Source: CAZHZT01 sp964537285
GTDB lineage: Bacteria; Bacteroidota; Bacteroidia; Chitinophagales; Saprospiraceae
Assembly (NCBI GenBank): GCA_964537285.1
Contig: CAZHZT010000047.1
Coordinates: 1 to 38,321, forward strand
Reading direction: 5' to 3'
DNA length: 38,321 bases
Shown here: positions 1-8,845 of the stretch, piece by piece
Position numbering within the stretch: position 1 is the stretch's first letter
How the letters are laid out: every line of letters begins with the position of its first letter
The notes under the pieces: generated by a model
Told to the model about the DNA's origin: nothing
Databases searched by the model: none
Seen by the model: the letters and a program-made list of their open reading frames with translations, nothing else
Translations under genes and position numbers: made by a program

Positions 1-19
1 TGTAAGTCAATTTTTTAGG

Positions 20-160
20 ACCGGCCTTATTCAATTTAGCTTTTTGGAAGGCTGGAAGCCGTTAAAAAATGAATACTGTTTGAGCCGACCTTAGGAGGCG
101 AGTTTATTCATTTTAGGCTTCCAGCCTGTCAAAAAGCGTTAAAAATTGAATACAGCCTTG
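20..160. repeat. Long imperfect hairpin repeat, second copy at window end
   Basis: The left arm (about 24-76) and right arm (about 103-156) are imperfect reverse complements. The core GCTTTTTGGAAGGCTGGAAG is matched by CTTCCAGCCTGTCAAAAAGC. Bases 1-68 recur almost unchanged at 38254-38321, so this is a dispersed family and not a local accident. It has no coding content. The ends of the element are uncertain because the second copy runs off the window. Confidence 0.75.
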
Positions 161-290
161 ATTTTTTGCTACTTTTTTATCAAGAAAAAAGTAGATAAGG
201 CATTAATCAGCAGCAAAATATAAAGATTTTTTATAAATATTTACCAAATGAAATCATCTAGAACCTTGTGAATTGAGTAAACCACTAGAC

Positions 291-335
291 AGTGAGGTTT
301 TATAGTGGAGCAAAGCTCCACTATAAAACCTCACT
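291..335 (-). terminator. Perfect 21-bp stem-loop after the DUF4340 gene
   Basis: Positions 291-311 are the exact reverse complement of 315-335, with a 3-nt loop. It lies 29 nt beyond the stop codon of the minus-strand gene that ends at 365, where a transcription terminator for the gld-type cluster would sit. There is no long U-run, so it could instead act as an RNA-stabilising 3' hairpin. Confidence 0.55.
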
Positions 336-364
336 ATCCAGCCAACTTAAGAATTTGTACATCA

Positions 365-1372
365 TCAATAGAACGACTCATAAGGAACAAATAGTTTGCC
401 GAAAGTGTATACCTGACAAAGCATAAAGTCTTCTCCATCAACATCCATAAAGTAACGTTCAAAGGGAAGATTATCGGATGCAGGGATAGGATTGCCGGCT
501 CCATCTAAAGTTGCCTTAGGAAAAAAACGGATGTGCCTTTCCTTGCCACCTTTTAATTCGAGATGAAGTTCACAAAAAGGCACCTGGTTTAAGACTTTTT
601 CCTTTTTTGAGTAGTTATTTTCAAAAGACTCGCCATTAAGGTTTTGAAACTCACTTAAATAAGCTGTAATTTTACTTTGGTTCGCCTTTCCTTTAATTGG
701 AGTTGTCGTTTCATAATAAGGCTCGATTGAATATGTAGCCCCTTTCTTTTCAATGATAAAAGATTTATTACGCTGCTTTGGATAAATGAGCGTAAGCGAT
801 TCAATATCATCTTTAGGATAATCAAGTACCATCTTATCGCGCCAATCATCTGTTTGAGGTTTAAGGAAGCGATCCCGCAGGTTGCCCATAAAGAACGGCA
901 TATGAGTCACATAGGGCTCTTCTGCCCCTTCCATAATCATATAGGTTCCCCTTTCATCATTGGTCATACCTCCCACGTAGAAGACCTTTAGTTTCTCGTC
1001 ATTTTCCCCGTAAGCCTCCACTTTAATACCATTGGTTGCAAGGGACTTCACAGCATTTTTGGCTTCTTTATCATTCATCTGGTAGCGGATCTCCACATTC
1101 TTGAGCATTTCCAAAATAAGCGCAACATTATTCTGATGCGCCTTGTATTTTTTATTGTACATCCAGATATTCCCTTCTTTTTGCAAATCCACGGTATTGC
1201 CCATACGGTCGGCAATAAATATCCTTTTTACTTTTGAAATATCCCTCACGGCGAAATCTCTGTCGGAAACTACCGAACTCACTCTTTCTTTAGGTTTATT
1301 GCTAAAATAAAAAGCCGTTCCTCCAGCTAGTAGTACAAATAGGCCCAAAAGTATAATTGTAGTCCTGTTCAT
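365..1372 (-). CDS. DUF4340 domain membrane-anchored protein
   Basis: A 335-residue protein with one N-terminal membrane anchor (about residues 5-24), followed by a soluble domain of the DUF4340 type. The opening after the anchor (FAVRDISKVKRIFI, then a stretch around NIWMYNKKYKAHQNN) fits that family. DUF4340 proteins are commonly encoded beside GldG-like proteins and ABC-2 permeases, and this gene is last in a minus-strand run gldA, unknown, gldF, gldG. It lies 74 nt after gldG and is followed by a hairpin at 291-335. An accessory, possibly ligand-binding, role for the GldAFG transporter is inference; no biochemical function is established to my knowledge. Confidence 0.75.
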   Translation of the reverse strand: MNRTTIILLGLFVLLAGGTAFYFSNKPKERVSSVVSDRDFAVRDISKVKRIFIADRMGNTVDLQKEGNIWMYNKKYKAHQNNVALILEMLKNVEIRYQMNDKEAKNAVKSLATNGIKVEAYGENDEKLKVFYVGGMTNDERGTYMIMEGAEEPYVTHMPFFMGNLRDRFLKPQTDDWRDKMVLDYPKDDIESLTLIYPKQRNKSFIIEKKGATYSIEPYYETTTPIKGKANQSKITAYLSEFQNLNGESFENNYSKKEKVLNQVPFCELHLELKGGKERHIRFFPKATLDGAGNPIPASDNLPFERYFMDVDGEDFMLCQVYTFGKLFVPYESFY

Positions 1373-1446
1373 TGTAAAAATATTAGTGTTTAAAAAGACC
1401 TTCTACTTAAGTAGTTCGTTGCCCACAGCAGGCATTCACTCTTCTT

Positions 1447-3141
1447 TTATCCTACAAATCTCTTCCTTCGAATTCCTCTAAAAATAATTCCAAATACAAT
1501 AAGAAAAGCCAAAGGAAGGCCTATGTTCAATAATTGCCATTGGAAACGTTCTTCTTCAGCTCTTACCGTATCCAAAAGGCGGAGTTTCACTTCTTTGGTA
1601 CGTGCTTCAATCACCCCTTTTTCGTCAACAAGATACTCGATGGCATTGATCAAAAAGTCTTTGTTAGCAAAGGTATACCGATCATAACGGTTAAAACCTA
1701 AAGGAGCAAATGCGCCTGTTTCAGGGTTAACAGGATTCTTGGCAACATCTCCGTCGGAAACCACGATCATTTCAGTAGGAACACTTTTGCTTTTGAACTC
1801 CATCCCTAATTGGTCAAGCGTGGTTTGCATTCCCTCCGTGAGCCGATTATTGAAAACGGATGGAAACGTTCCTTCCAAAAGTACAGCAAGGTTCTGAAAA
1901 GGCTTGTTAAACTTCTTCGGATCCGGGTCATAGCGAAGGATCTCAAAGTTCAAACGAACCGGCCAAACTTGTATCCGGCTGTATTTAGAAGATTGGAGCA
2001 ATACTGTTTTTTTCACCTCGGGCCCGGTATTAACCGTATCAATGCTGCTTGGAAAGAATAGATTTATTCGATCCAATCCCTTCACAATTGGATGATTCAC
2101 CTTTGGGGACACCGCAGGGTGATAAAACCAAGGGAAATTTTCAATTTGCGGAGCATCACCCACGATTCCGATTACCTGAGGAATCGAGCTGCATTCTAAA
2201 TCCAATACCAGGTTAGGCTGTAGCCGGACACCGTATTTAAACAGCTGATCGTCAAGGTTTAATTGATATTCCAAAGGAACATAGTTCCCCCCTCTTAAAC
2301 TATCGAGATGTACTGCTAGCCGATCCAAAAGCCAAAGAACCTTCCCCCCGTTCATGATATACTGATCAATAAGGAACTTCTCTTTGTTGGAGAAGCTCGT
2401 TTGGGGACGCGCTATTACCAAGACCGATACTTTTTCAGGAATTTGGATAATCGTATCCAGGTCTACCCGGCCAATATTGTAAAAAGGCGCAATTGATTCA
2501 ACCAGGTCTTTGGTTTGAAGCTCACTCAGTTCCCCCTTTCCTGAAGTAAAAACAATGGTCGGGCGTTTGGGAGCTTTTAATTTTTGGATTGCGTTCGCGA
2601 ATTTATACTCCAGCAGACTGATCGAATTGTTTAAAGTTGTTTCCGGAAGTACTCCCGGGACTTCATTTTCAAGTAAGTTTATTGCGGTACGCCGACTACC
2701 ATAATAGAGTATTGCATAAGGATAAATCAGTTTCTCAGTGGTTTCATCTGTTCCCTTCAATCGTAGATTAACCGGAACAATACCATCCTGGGCCAGCATC
2801 TGGCGCCGTTCGTTGATTTCTTTTGCACTGCCCTGGGCAGGATCATCGAAGCGATATTCTATTAGCCCCGACTGGCTCCTGAAGTCATCAAGTAACTCTT
2901 GCACAGCATTCCTGAGGCGCTTGAAACCGGCGGGGAATTCTCCCTCCAAAAGTACCTGGACATTAATAGGTTGTTCAAGAGATCTCAAGAGTTCATTTGT
3001 CGGTTCGGTAAGCGTATACCGTTTTTCCTCTGTCAAGTCAAGGTATCCATAGAATACATTGGCCAGAATATTTAAAAAAATCACGATGCCAACAGCTAGC
3101 ACCGTTTGTATGATTGCTTGATTCCGCTTACTTGCAGCCAT
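1447..3141 (-). CDS. gldG: Gliding-associated ABC transporter auxiliary protein GldG
   Basis: A 564-residue protein with a membrane segment near the N terminus (about residues 10-30), a large extracytoplasmic region and a second membrane segment close to the C terminus (about 538-556) followed by a basic tail. This is the GldG/ABC_transp_aux arrangement. Sequences such as IEYRFDDP and VLWLLDRLAVHLDSL fit the family. It starts 32 nt after gldF and is probably co-transcribed with it. In flavobacteria GldA, GldF and GldG form an ABC transporter linked to gliding; its transported substrate is unknown. The length is normal for the family and no key element appears to be missing. Confidence 0.88.
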   Translation of the reverse strand: MAASKRNQAIIQTVLAVGIVIFLNILANVFYGYLDLTEEKRYTLTEPTNELLRSLEQPINVQVLLEGEFPAGFKRLRNAVQELLDDFRSQSGLIEYRFDDPAQGSAKEINERRQMLAQDGIVPVNLRLKGTDETTEKLIYPYAILYYGSRRTAINLLENEVPGVLPETTLNNSISLLEYKFANAIQKLKAPKRPTIVFTSGKGELSELQTKDLVESIAPFYNIGRVDLDTIIQIPEKVSVLVIARPQTSFSNKEKFLIDQYIMNGGKVLWLLDRLAVHLDSLRGGNYVPLEYQLNLDDQLFKYGVRLQPNLVLDLECSSIPQVIGIVGDAPQIENFPWFYHPAVSPKVNHPIVKGLDRINLFFPSSIDTVNTGPEVKKTVLLQSSKYSRIQVWPVRLNFEILRYDPDPKKFNKPFQNLAVLLEGTFPSVFNNRLTEGMQTTLDQLGMEFKSKSVPTEMIVVSDGDVAKNPVNPETGAFAPLGFNRYDRYTFANKDFLINAIEYLVDEKGVIEARTKEVKLRLLDTVRAEEERFQWQLLNIGLPLAFLIVFGIIFRGIRRKRFVG

Positions 3142-3173
3142 TTAATATTTTGATTTTCATTATCAAATTCTTC

Positions 3174-3905
3174 TTACCAATTTCTTCGCCCCAAAGAAAC
3201 ATATGTAAAAAATAAAAACACGCCTATTAAGCTTAAAAAATATACTATATCCCTACTATCAATCACCCCACGGCTGATCGAATCGTAATGGTAATCAATT
3301 CCTATCATTTGGATAATATCATCTATCCTGCCCTGAAAAACAGGCAATTTACTCAGGTAAAAAAATGCCCAATAGAAAAAGAAGCACAAAAATAAAGAAA
3401 GTAAAAAAGCAACGATCTGGTTGTTTGTTAAAGACGATGAAAACAACCCAAATGAAACGAAAGTCCCTCCCAGCAATAACAAACCCAGATAAGATCCCCA
3501 AATAGCTCCGGAATCAAGATTCCCCTTCGGAGATCCCAACTCATGTACTGTATAAAAATAGAGAAGCGTAGGTAAAATGGCAAAAAGAACTAAAGCTAAA
3601 CTGGCTAAAAACTTACCTAGGATAATATCAGAATCTTTCAAAGGTTTTGTAACCAATAATTCAAGAGTGCCCGACTGGCTTTCTTCAGCAAATGAACGCA
3701 TTGTAATAGCTGGAATCAAAAACATAAAGATCATGGGAGCTATGAAAAAAAGCTGGTCTAGAGTGGCGTAATTATAGTTCAATATGCTGTAATCGGGAAA
3801 AACCCAAAGAAACAGGCCCATAATTAACAGAAACACTCCGATAACTATATAACCAGTTAATGAACTAAAGAACGTACTAATTTCTTTTGAAAATATGGAA
3901 TACAT
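3174..3905 (-). CDS. gldF: Gliding-associated ABC transporter permease GldF
   Basis: A 243-residue ABC-2 type permease with about six hydrophobic segments. The N terminus (FSKEISTFFSSLTGYIVIGV) and the sequence MRSFAEESQSGTLELLVTKP are characteristic of GldF and NosY-like permeases. The start codon lies one base after the stop of the upstream unknown gene, which suggests translational coupling. Expected role: membrane subunit of the GldAFG transporter, driven by the ATPase encoded two genes upstream. In Flavobacterium gldF and gldG are adjacent, as here. Confidence 0.9.
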   Translation of the reverse strand: MYSIFSKEISTFFSSLTGYIVIGVFLLIMGLFLWVFPDYSILNYNYATLDQLFFIAPMIFMFLIPAITMRSFAEESQSGTLELLVTKPLKDSDIILGKFLASLALVLFAILPTLLYFYTVHELGSPKGNLDSGAIWGSYLGLLLLGGTFVSFGLFSSSLTNNQIVAFLLSLFLCFFFYWAFFYLSKLPVFQGRIDDIIQMIGIDYHYDSISRGVIDSRDIVYFLSLIGVFLFFTYVSLGRRNW

Positions 3906-3906
3906 A

Positions 3907-4572
3907 CTAATTATTGGTATTTACTTTTACTACGTTCCGATCATTATAGATCAGTAAGCATTTAAACAATTTTTCTTCGGCCTCTTTTGACGACAAATCC
4001 TGGATGGTTTTCACCAATTGTTCATCATCCTGTATCCAATTGACAAAACTTTCAACCGTAAAATCGGCAATTTCACCGGTTCCAAAATGCAATAGCTGAC
4101 GATTGCGAATCGTTTCTATGTTTTCTACTGTCCCTTCCCGGAACGGACGCCCCGTCAATGGGTTATACGCTTTTATGACGACCTCCTTCGTCTCGCGCGT
4201 TTCAAAGACAAAATAACAAAGCTTCCCTCGGATACTTAGCGCGGAGTATTCAGAGTAATCCGAATCTACATCTTTCACAATGCGTAAAAAAGGGACCCCC
4301 TTGTAAGAAAAACCCCATATTTTATCCTCTAAAGTATCCTGAAAGGACAGGAAGTAGACAATCGCCGATTGTTTATCCGGATGCACAAATAATTCGGTAT
4401 GTGTATCTTCCCATTCTATATCCGGCTCATTTGCCTTGAAGGATTCGATGGAGAAATAAAGCCCGTCTTTAAATTTGAAGTCATTATTCAATACAACCTT
4501 CTCCTGGCCGGACAGCCCCAAAGGTGCTGCCCCCAAAAAAAGGATCAAAAATGTGTAGCAGAGAAATTTCAT
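3907..4572 (-). CDS. Unknown exported protein within the gldA-gldF cluster
   Basis: A 221-residue protein with a clear signal peptide (hydrophobic residues about 4-21, probable cleavage near GLSGQ) and no further membrane segment. I do not recognise a family. The mature part is mixed alpha/beta in appearance, with aromatic and acidic residues (FSIESFKANEPDIEWEDTH) and a conserved-looking block around AYNPLTGRPFREGTV. It lies between gldA and gldF with single-base gaps on both sides, so its translation is probably coupled to both. A periplasmic accessory role with the GldAFG transporter is inference from position only. Confidence 0.75.
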   Translation of the reverse strand: MKFLCYTFLILFLGAAPLGLSGQEKVVLNNDFKFKDGLYFSIESFKANEPDIEWEDTHTELFVHPDKQSAIVYFLSFQDTLEDKIWGFSYKGVPFLRIVKDVDSDYSEYSALSIRGKLCYFVFETRETKEVVIKAYNPLTGRPFREGTVENIETIRNRQLLHFGTGEIADFTVESFVNWIQDDEQLVKTIQDLSSKEAEEKLFKCLLIYNDRNVVKVNTNN

Positions 4573-4573
4573 T

Positions 4574-5482
4574 TTAGGACTTTGTTAATTTATGGAAAAC
4601 ATCCTCAACACTAAAAACTTCTTTGTGCATTTCCAGGATTCGAACACCTTTTTCCGATGCTAAATCGAAGAGCGCCGGGCGAAGATCAACATTGCTATCG
4701 CTGCTTACACGCAGTTTATTCCCTTCAACGAACTCGACCTTTTTAACTCCTTCAATTTTTTTCAGGACAGCATGCTCCAAAGCTTTGTCAAATTCGATAG
4801 TCAGCACAGTTTCTCCACTTATCAGCTTTTCCAGGCGATCAATAGAATCATTAGCCACCAGTTTCCCTTGATTAATGATAATCACACGATCACAAATTGC
4901 TTGAACTTCCTGCATAATATGTGTAGAAAAAACAACCGTCTTTTCTTTGCCAAATTCTTTGATCAGCTGCCGAATTTCTACCAATTGGTTAGGGTCAAGG
5001 CCAGAAGTAGGTTCGTCAAGAATGAGCACTTGTGGATCATGCAACATGGCCTGAGCCAATCCTACCCGCTGCCGATATCCTTTGGAAAGCGCACCGATTA
5101 ATTTTTTCTGCTCCCTTTCCAGTCCTGTTCGCTCAATCATTTCAGCAATGCGTGATCGCTTATTCTTCACCTTGTGTATGCCGGCAATAAACCATAAATA
5201 TTCCTTCACATACATTTCCTTGTACAAAGGATTATGCTCGGGCAAATAACCAATCGACTTCCGAACCTCAATAGGCGCTTTTGCAGTATCGTACCCACAC
5301 ACACTAACTTTCCCCATTGTTTGGGGAAGATAGCAGGTGATCACTTTCATAGTCGTCGTCTTTCCGGCTCCATTGGGCCCCAAAAACCCCAGGACCTCTC
5401 CTTTTTTAACTTCAAAACTAACATCATCAACTGCTTTCTGATGACCGTATATTTTAGTTAATTGATCTACAATGACTGACAT
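4574..5482 (-). CDS. gldA: Gliding-associated ABC transporter ATP-binding protein GldA
   Basis: A 302-residue ABC ATPase. Walker A is GPNGAGKTT (from residue 35), the signature is LSKGYRQ (about 132-138), Walker B is VLILDEP (about 152-158) and the H-loop is in STHIM (His about 188). The family's usual opening (MSVIVDQLTKIYGHQKAV) sets the start at the ATG at 5482; the reading frame stays open 33 codons further upstream, but that extension has no family similarity. It heads the minus-strand run gldA, unknown, gldF, gldG, DUF4340. It is predicted to power the GldFG permease. Separation from generic ABC-2 ATPases rests mainly on gene order. Confidence 0.88.
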   Translation of the reverse strand: MSVIVDQLTKIYGHQKAVDDVSFEVKKGEVLGFLGPNGAGKTTTMKVITCYLPQTMGKVSVCGYDTAKAPIEVRKSIGYLPEHNPLYKEMYVKEYLWFIAGIHKVKNKRSRIAEMIERTGLEREQKKLIGALSKGYRQRVGLAQAMLHDPQVLILDEPTSGLDPNQLVEIRQLIKEFGKEKTVVFSTHIMQEVQAICDRVIIINQGKLVANDSIDRLEKLISGETVLTIEFDKALEHAVLKKIEGVKKVEFVEGNKLRVSSDSNVDLRPALFDLASEKGVRILEMHKEVFSVEDVFHKLTKS

Positions 5483-6054
5483 AGGTACTTTCGTATAGTT
5501 TTTAGCAAAAAATTGAACTGAGCGATTTAGTTCCTGAAGCACTAGGGACTTTAGACGTTTCGATAGCTGAAAAGTTCTCACACACTAAATCGCCTAAACT
5601 CTCTAAGCTCCCTTCAAACGCCTGCAAAATTATTTAATTATACAGGCATTTTATAATTTTGGTTCACAACATCCTTTCACAGGCTCATCGCCTGTTCTGT
5701 TCACACAGCAAACCATATGCTTTATTGAGCAAAAGTAAAGTTTCAAATTGAATATGGGCAAGTCTTAAAAAAATGTTAATAAATACTTTTAAAAAGTAGA
5801 ATGTGGATTGATTTTTGGCCTTATATTGGATAATTCATGTTTTGAAATCGTTTTATAGACTTGTTCTGTAAATGCTTCCGAAGTATACTAACTTTTTCTG
5901 TTCTTAGGATGGAGCTATTTTGGAGATAGACAGGCAATTATCTGCCTCTCTCCTAAAATAGCTCCTTCTCAAGAACAGCGATAAAATAAGATGAACCCTT
6001 CCAGGAAGGTTATCGTAGCAAATCATTATTTGGATTATCATATTATGCTCAATT
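5483..6054. other. Divergent gap between gldA and the ribonucleotide reductase
   Basis: 572 bases without a supported gene. The half next to gldA is its probable 5' leader and contains an inverted pair GCGATTTAGT (5522-5531) and ACTAAATCGC (5584-5593). On the minus strand TAATTTTG at 5625-5632 matches the Bacteroidota -7 box, but I found no matching -33 element. The half next to the reductase holds the TAGACTT-family hairpin element listed separately. An AT-rich stretch lies between them (about 5730-5850). Confidence 0.6.
5856..6010. repeat. TAGACTTGTTCTG-family hairpin element (copy 1)
   Basis: It begins with TAGACTTGTTCTG (5856-5868). Inside it, 5898-5978 folds on itself: CTGTTCTTAGGATGGAGC is followed later by the reverse complement containing TAGCTCCTTCTCAAGAACAG. 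The stretch TCTCAAGAACAGCGATAAAA is closely matched at about 15465-15485 in another copy. No coding content. It ends about 45 nt before the reductase start codon, so it could lie in that gene's leader. Confidence 0.65.
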
Positions 6055-8622
6055 ATGAATACAACATTAGAAAAAAAAGAAGCAACAAAAAGCTTAAACC
6101 CAATTCCAAGAAGCCAAGCACTAGAAGAGACCATTCAGTATTTTAAAGGAGACGAGCTCGCAGCAAATGTTTGGATCAACAAATACGCTCTGAAAGACAG
6201 TTTTGGAAACTTATACGAAAGCAATCCGGATCAAATGCACCGTAGGATTGCCAAAGAAATTGCCCGGATCGAGGCCAGGTATACCAATCCACTTTCTGAG
6301 GAAAAAATATATGAGCTCCTGAAGGACTTTAAATATATTGTCCCTCAAGGTAGTCCGATGGCTGGAATAGGTAATAATTTCCAGCTTTCTTCCCTCTCCA
6401 ACTGCTTTGTCATCGGCATGGCGGCCGATTCTTACGGCGGAATTATTAAAGCAGATGAAGAACAGGTACAACTGATGAAGCGACGTGGCGGGGTTGGCCA
6501 GGACCTCTCGCATATCCGCCCTAAGGGAAGCCCGGTTATGAATAGTGCGTTGACCTCTACCGGCATTGTACCTTTCATGGAGCGCTATTCCAATTCCACC
6601 AGGGAAGTGGCGCAAGATGGAAGAAGAGGTGCCCTTATGCTAACGGTTTCTGTGCAACACCCCGATGCAGAGGACTTCATTGATGCTAAAATGGACCTGG
6701 GTAAAGTAACGGGAGCCAATGTATCTGTAAAAGTGGATGATGAATTCATGAAGGCCGCCTTGGCTGGCGAAAAATACCAGCAACAATTTCCGGTAGAATC
6801 TGAAAATCCCACTATGGTAAAAGAAATTGAAGCGACCGAACTTTGGAACAAGATCATCCACAATGCCTGGAAATCCGCTGAACCCGGAGTGCTTTTCTGG
6901 GATACTGTTTTAAATGAATCCGTTCCCGATTGCTACGCCGACCTCGGCTACCGGACAGTCTCCACCAACCCTTGTGGAGAAATACCTTTATGCCCTTATG
7001 ACAGCTGTAGGTTATTAGCCATCAACCTGTACAGCTACGTTGAAAACCCTTTTACCGATAAAGCGTCCTTCAACTTTGAGCTTTTTGAACAACACGCACA
7101 ATTAGCGCTCCGTATTATGGACGACATCATTGACCTGGAAATCGAAAAAATTGATAAGATCTTAGAAAAAATACAAAAAGATCCGGAGCAGAATGATATC
7201 AAAAACACTGAAATTGAGCTTTGGCACAAAATTGGAAAAACTTGTGTGGAAGGAAGACGGACGGGCATAGGAATTACCGCTGAAGGAGACATGATGGCCG
7301 CTCTGGGTTTAAGGTATGGCAGTGATGAAGCCATTGATTTCTCCGTTAAGGTGCATAAAACGCTGGCTTTAAACGCTTACAGATCTTCTACTTCTCTTGC
7401 TCAGGAGCGTGGTGCTTTCCCTATTTATGACAGTAAGCGGGAATCAGACAATCCTTTTATTTCAAGACTCAAAACACTGGATCCGGAATGGTATCAATCC
7501 ATGCAGGAACACGGCCGCAGGAACATTGCCCTCCTGACCATAGCCCCTACCGGAACGACTAGTTTAATGACACAAACGACATCTGGTATTGAGCCTGCCT
7601 TCCTAGTAAGTTATACGCGCCGAAGAAAGGTTAACCCAAATGATAAGGACGTTAAAGTTACCTTCGTCGATGAAGTAGGTGATAATTGGGAAGAATACAA
7701 TGTTTTTCATCATAAATTCCTCACCTGGCTTCAAGAGAATGGCTATGACATGGATGAAGTCAGATCGATGAAGCCAGAAGCACTAAACAGCATTATTGAG
7801 AAGTCGCCTTATCACAAAGCAACAGCCAATGATGTCGATTGGGTACAAAAAGTAAAAATGCAGGGAGCTATCCAGAAATGGGTGGATCACTCCATTAGTG
7901 TAACGGTAAATGTACCTGAGGAAACTACTGTAGACAAAGTAAAAGAAATTTATCAGACTGCCTGGAAAGAGGGATGTAAAGGTTGTACCATTTATCGCGA
8001 TGGTTCCAGAACGGGTGTATTGGTTTCGGATAAAGATGCTCAAAAGAATGGCAACAATCCTCAATTTGTAGAAACGATGCCCCCCAAGCGTCCGAAAAAG
8101 TTAGAGGCTACGCTCGTTCGTTTTAAAAACAATGACGAAAGTTGGTTGGCTGTAATTGGCCTGGTTGACAAAAGGCCCTATGAAGTATTTACCGGTAGAG
8201 CTGTAGATACCTTCCGCCTACCACCTTATGTTGAATCAGGTTGGGTAATCAAAAACAAGGACGACAACGGTAAGAATCGCTATGATTTTCAGTTCCTGGA
8301 TCGCGAAGGCTATCGCGTAACCATTGAAGGACTTTCCAGATCTTTTGACAAAGAATTCTGGAATTATGCCAAATTGATTTCGGGAGTACTACGCCACGGA
8401 ATGCCGCTAATACATGTGGTAGAACTTATCAATGGCCTGAATGTAGAAGAAGAATACATCAACACCTGGAAAAATGGCGTGGTCAGAGCCCTCAAGCTAT
8501 TCATTCCGGATGGATCAAAAGCAGCGCATAGCCAATGCAGCGAATGCGGTGATCCCGATGGTTTGATCTACAAAGAGGGGTGCTTAATTTGCAAGAGCTG
8601 TGGCTATTCAGAATGTGGTTAA
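6055..8622 (+). CDS. nrdJ: Adenosylcobalamin-dependent class II ribonucleotide reductase
   Basis: An 855-residue enzyme that reduces ribonucleotides to deoxyribonucleotides using adenosylcobalamin to generate a thiyl radical. Visible motifs: SNCFV (Cys 117) and NPCGE (Asn 305, Cys 307, Glu 309), which supply one redox cysteine and the radical-site Asn/Cys/Glu; the APTGTTS phosphate-binding loop near residue 500; and a C-terminal cysteine-rich tail (CSECG then CLICKSCGYSECG) typical of the long NrdJ/NrdZ class. The length fits this class. No NrdB-like small subunit or NrdD/NrdG genes lie nearby, as expected for class II. The cofactor requirement links it functionally to the cobalamin uptake operon at 27.5-32.7 kb. 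Confidence 0.93.
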   Translation: MNTTLEKKEATKSLNPIPRSQALEETIQYFKGDELAANVWINKYALKDSFGNLYESNPDQMHRRIAKEIARIEARYTNPLSEEKIYELLKDFKYIVPQGSPMAGIGNNFQLSSLSNCFVIGMAADSYGGIIKADEEQVQLMKRRGGVGQDLSHIRPKGSPVMNSALTSTGIVPFMERYSNSTREVAQDGRRGALMLTVSVQHPDAEDFIDAKMDLGKVTGANVSVKVDDEFMKAALAGEKYQQQFPVESENPTMVKEIEATELWNKIIHNAWKSAEPGVLFWDTVLNESVPDCYADLGYRTVSTNPCGEIPLCPYDSCRLLAINLYSYVENPFTDKASFNFELFEQHAQLALRIMDDIIDLEIEKIDKILEKIQKDPEQNDIKNTEIELWHKIGKTCVEGRRTGIGITAEGDMMAALGLRYGSDEAIDFSVKVHKTLALNAYRSSTSLAQERGAFPIYDSKRESDNPFISRLKTLDPEWYQSMQEHGRRNIALLTIAPTGTTSLMTQTTSGIEPAFLVSYTRRRKVNPNDKDVKVTFVDEVGDNWEEYNVFHHKFLTWLQENGYDMDEVRSMKPEALNSIIEKSPYHKATANDVDWVQKVKMQGAIQKWVDHSISVTVNVPEETTVDKVKEIYQTAWKEGCKGCTIYRDGSRTGVLVSDKDAQKNGNNPQFVETMPPKRPKKLEATLVRFKNNDESWLAVIGLVDKRPYEVFTGRAVDTFRLPPYVESGWVIKNKDDNGKNRYDFQFLDREGYRVTIEGLSRSFDKEFWNYAKLISGVLRHGMPLIHVVELINGLNVEEEYINTWKNGVVRALKLFIPDGSKAAHSQCSECGDPDGLIYKEGCLICKSCGYSECG

Positions 8623-8784
8623 GTAGTTCACGGAATTAAACTACATAACCATATGATGCTCTTTTGCGCTGACTCTGCGTTGCTCAAAGCCTTGCTTAAC
8701 ATGGGCTAAGCGCGGTTCTCGCGCCTTGATTCAGCGCAAAATAGCTATCATCTGTTTGGTAGCCCAATTCCGTGAACTACTTAA
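8619..8784. repeat. Nested inverted repeat overlapping the nrdJ stop
   Basis: The outer arms TTAAGTAGTTCACGGAATT (8619-8637) and its exact reverse complement (8766-8784) are 19 bp. A second inner pair TTTTGCGCTGA and TCAGCGCAAAA is nested inside. The left arm contains the stop codon of the reductase (8620-8622). The inner part resembles the centre of the element at 10001-10156 (CTCTGCGT followed by a GCC-rich stretch). It may serve as a terminator between the convergent nrdJ and moaA genes. Confidence 0.7.
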
Positions 8785-8804
8785 TATTTTTAGTTTTTTT
8801 ATTT

Positions 8805-8845
8805 ATAGATCCAATAATCGGGCTCCGCCCGATTATTGGATCTAT
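8805..8845 (-). terminator. Perfect 19-bp stem-loop abutting the moaA stop
   Basis: 8805-8823 is the exact reverse complement of 8827-8845, with a 3-nt loop. The moaA stop codon is 8848-8846 on the minus strand, so the stem starts at the next base. Going in the moaA direction it is followed by an A/T-rich run (8787-8804). This fits an intrinsic terminator. Confidence 0.7.

Larger units (their letters stand above)
1..364. other. Gap downstream of the DUF4340 gene
   Basis: No gene is supported here. The first 160 bases are a dispersed hairpin repeat and positions 291-335 form a perfect stem-loop; both are listed separately. The stretch between them (about 160-290) is AT-rich and shows nothing I recognise. 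Confidence 0.7.

Noticed and set aside
655..849. Short frames inside the gld-type genes and other long genes
   Set aside because: They lie fully within well-supported genes in other frames and show no independent coding signal.
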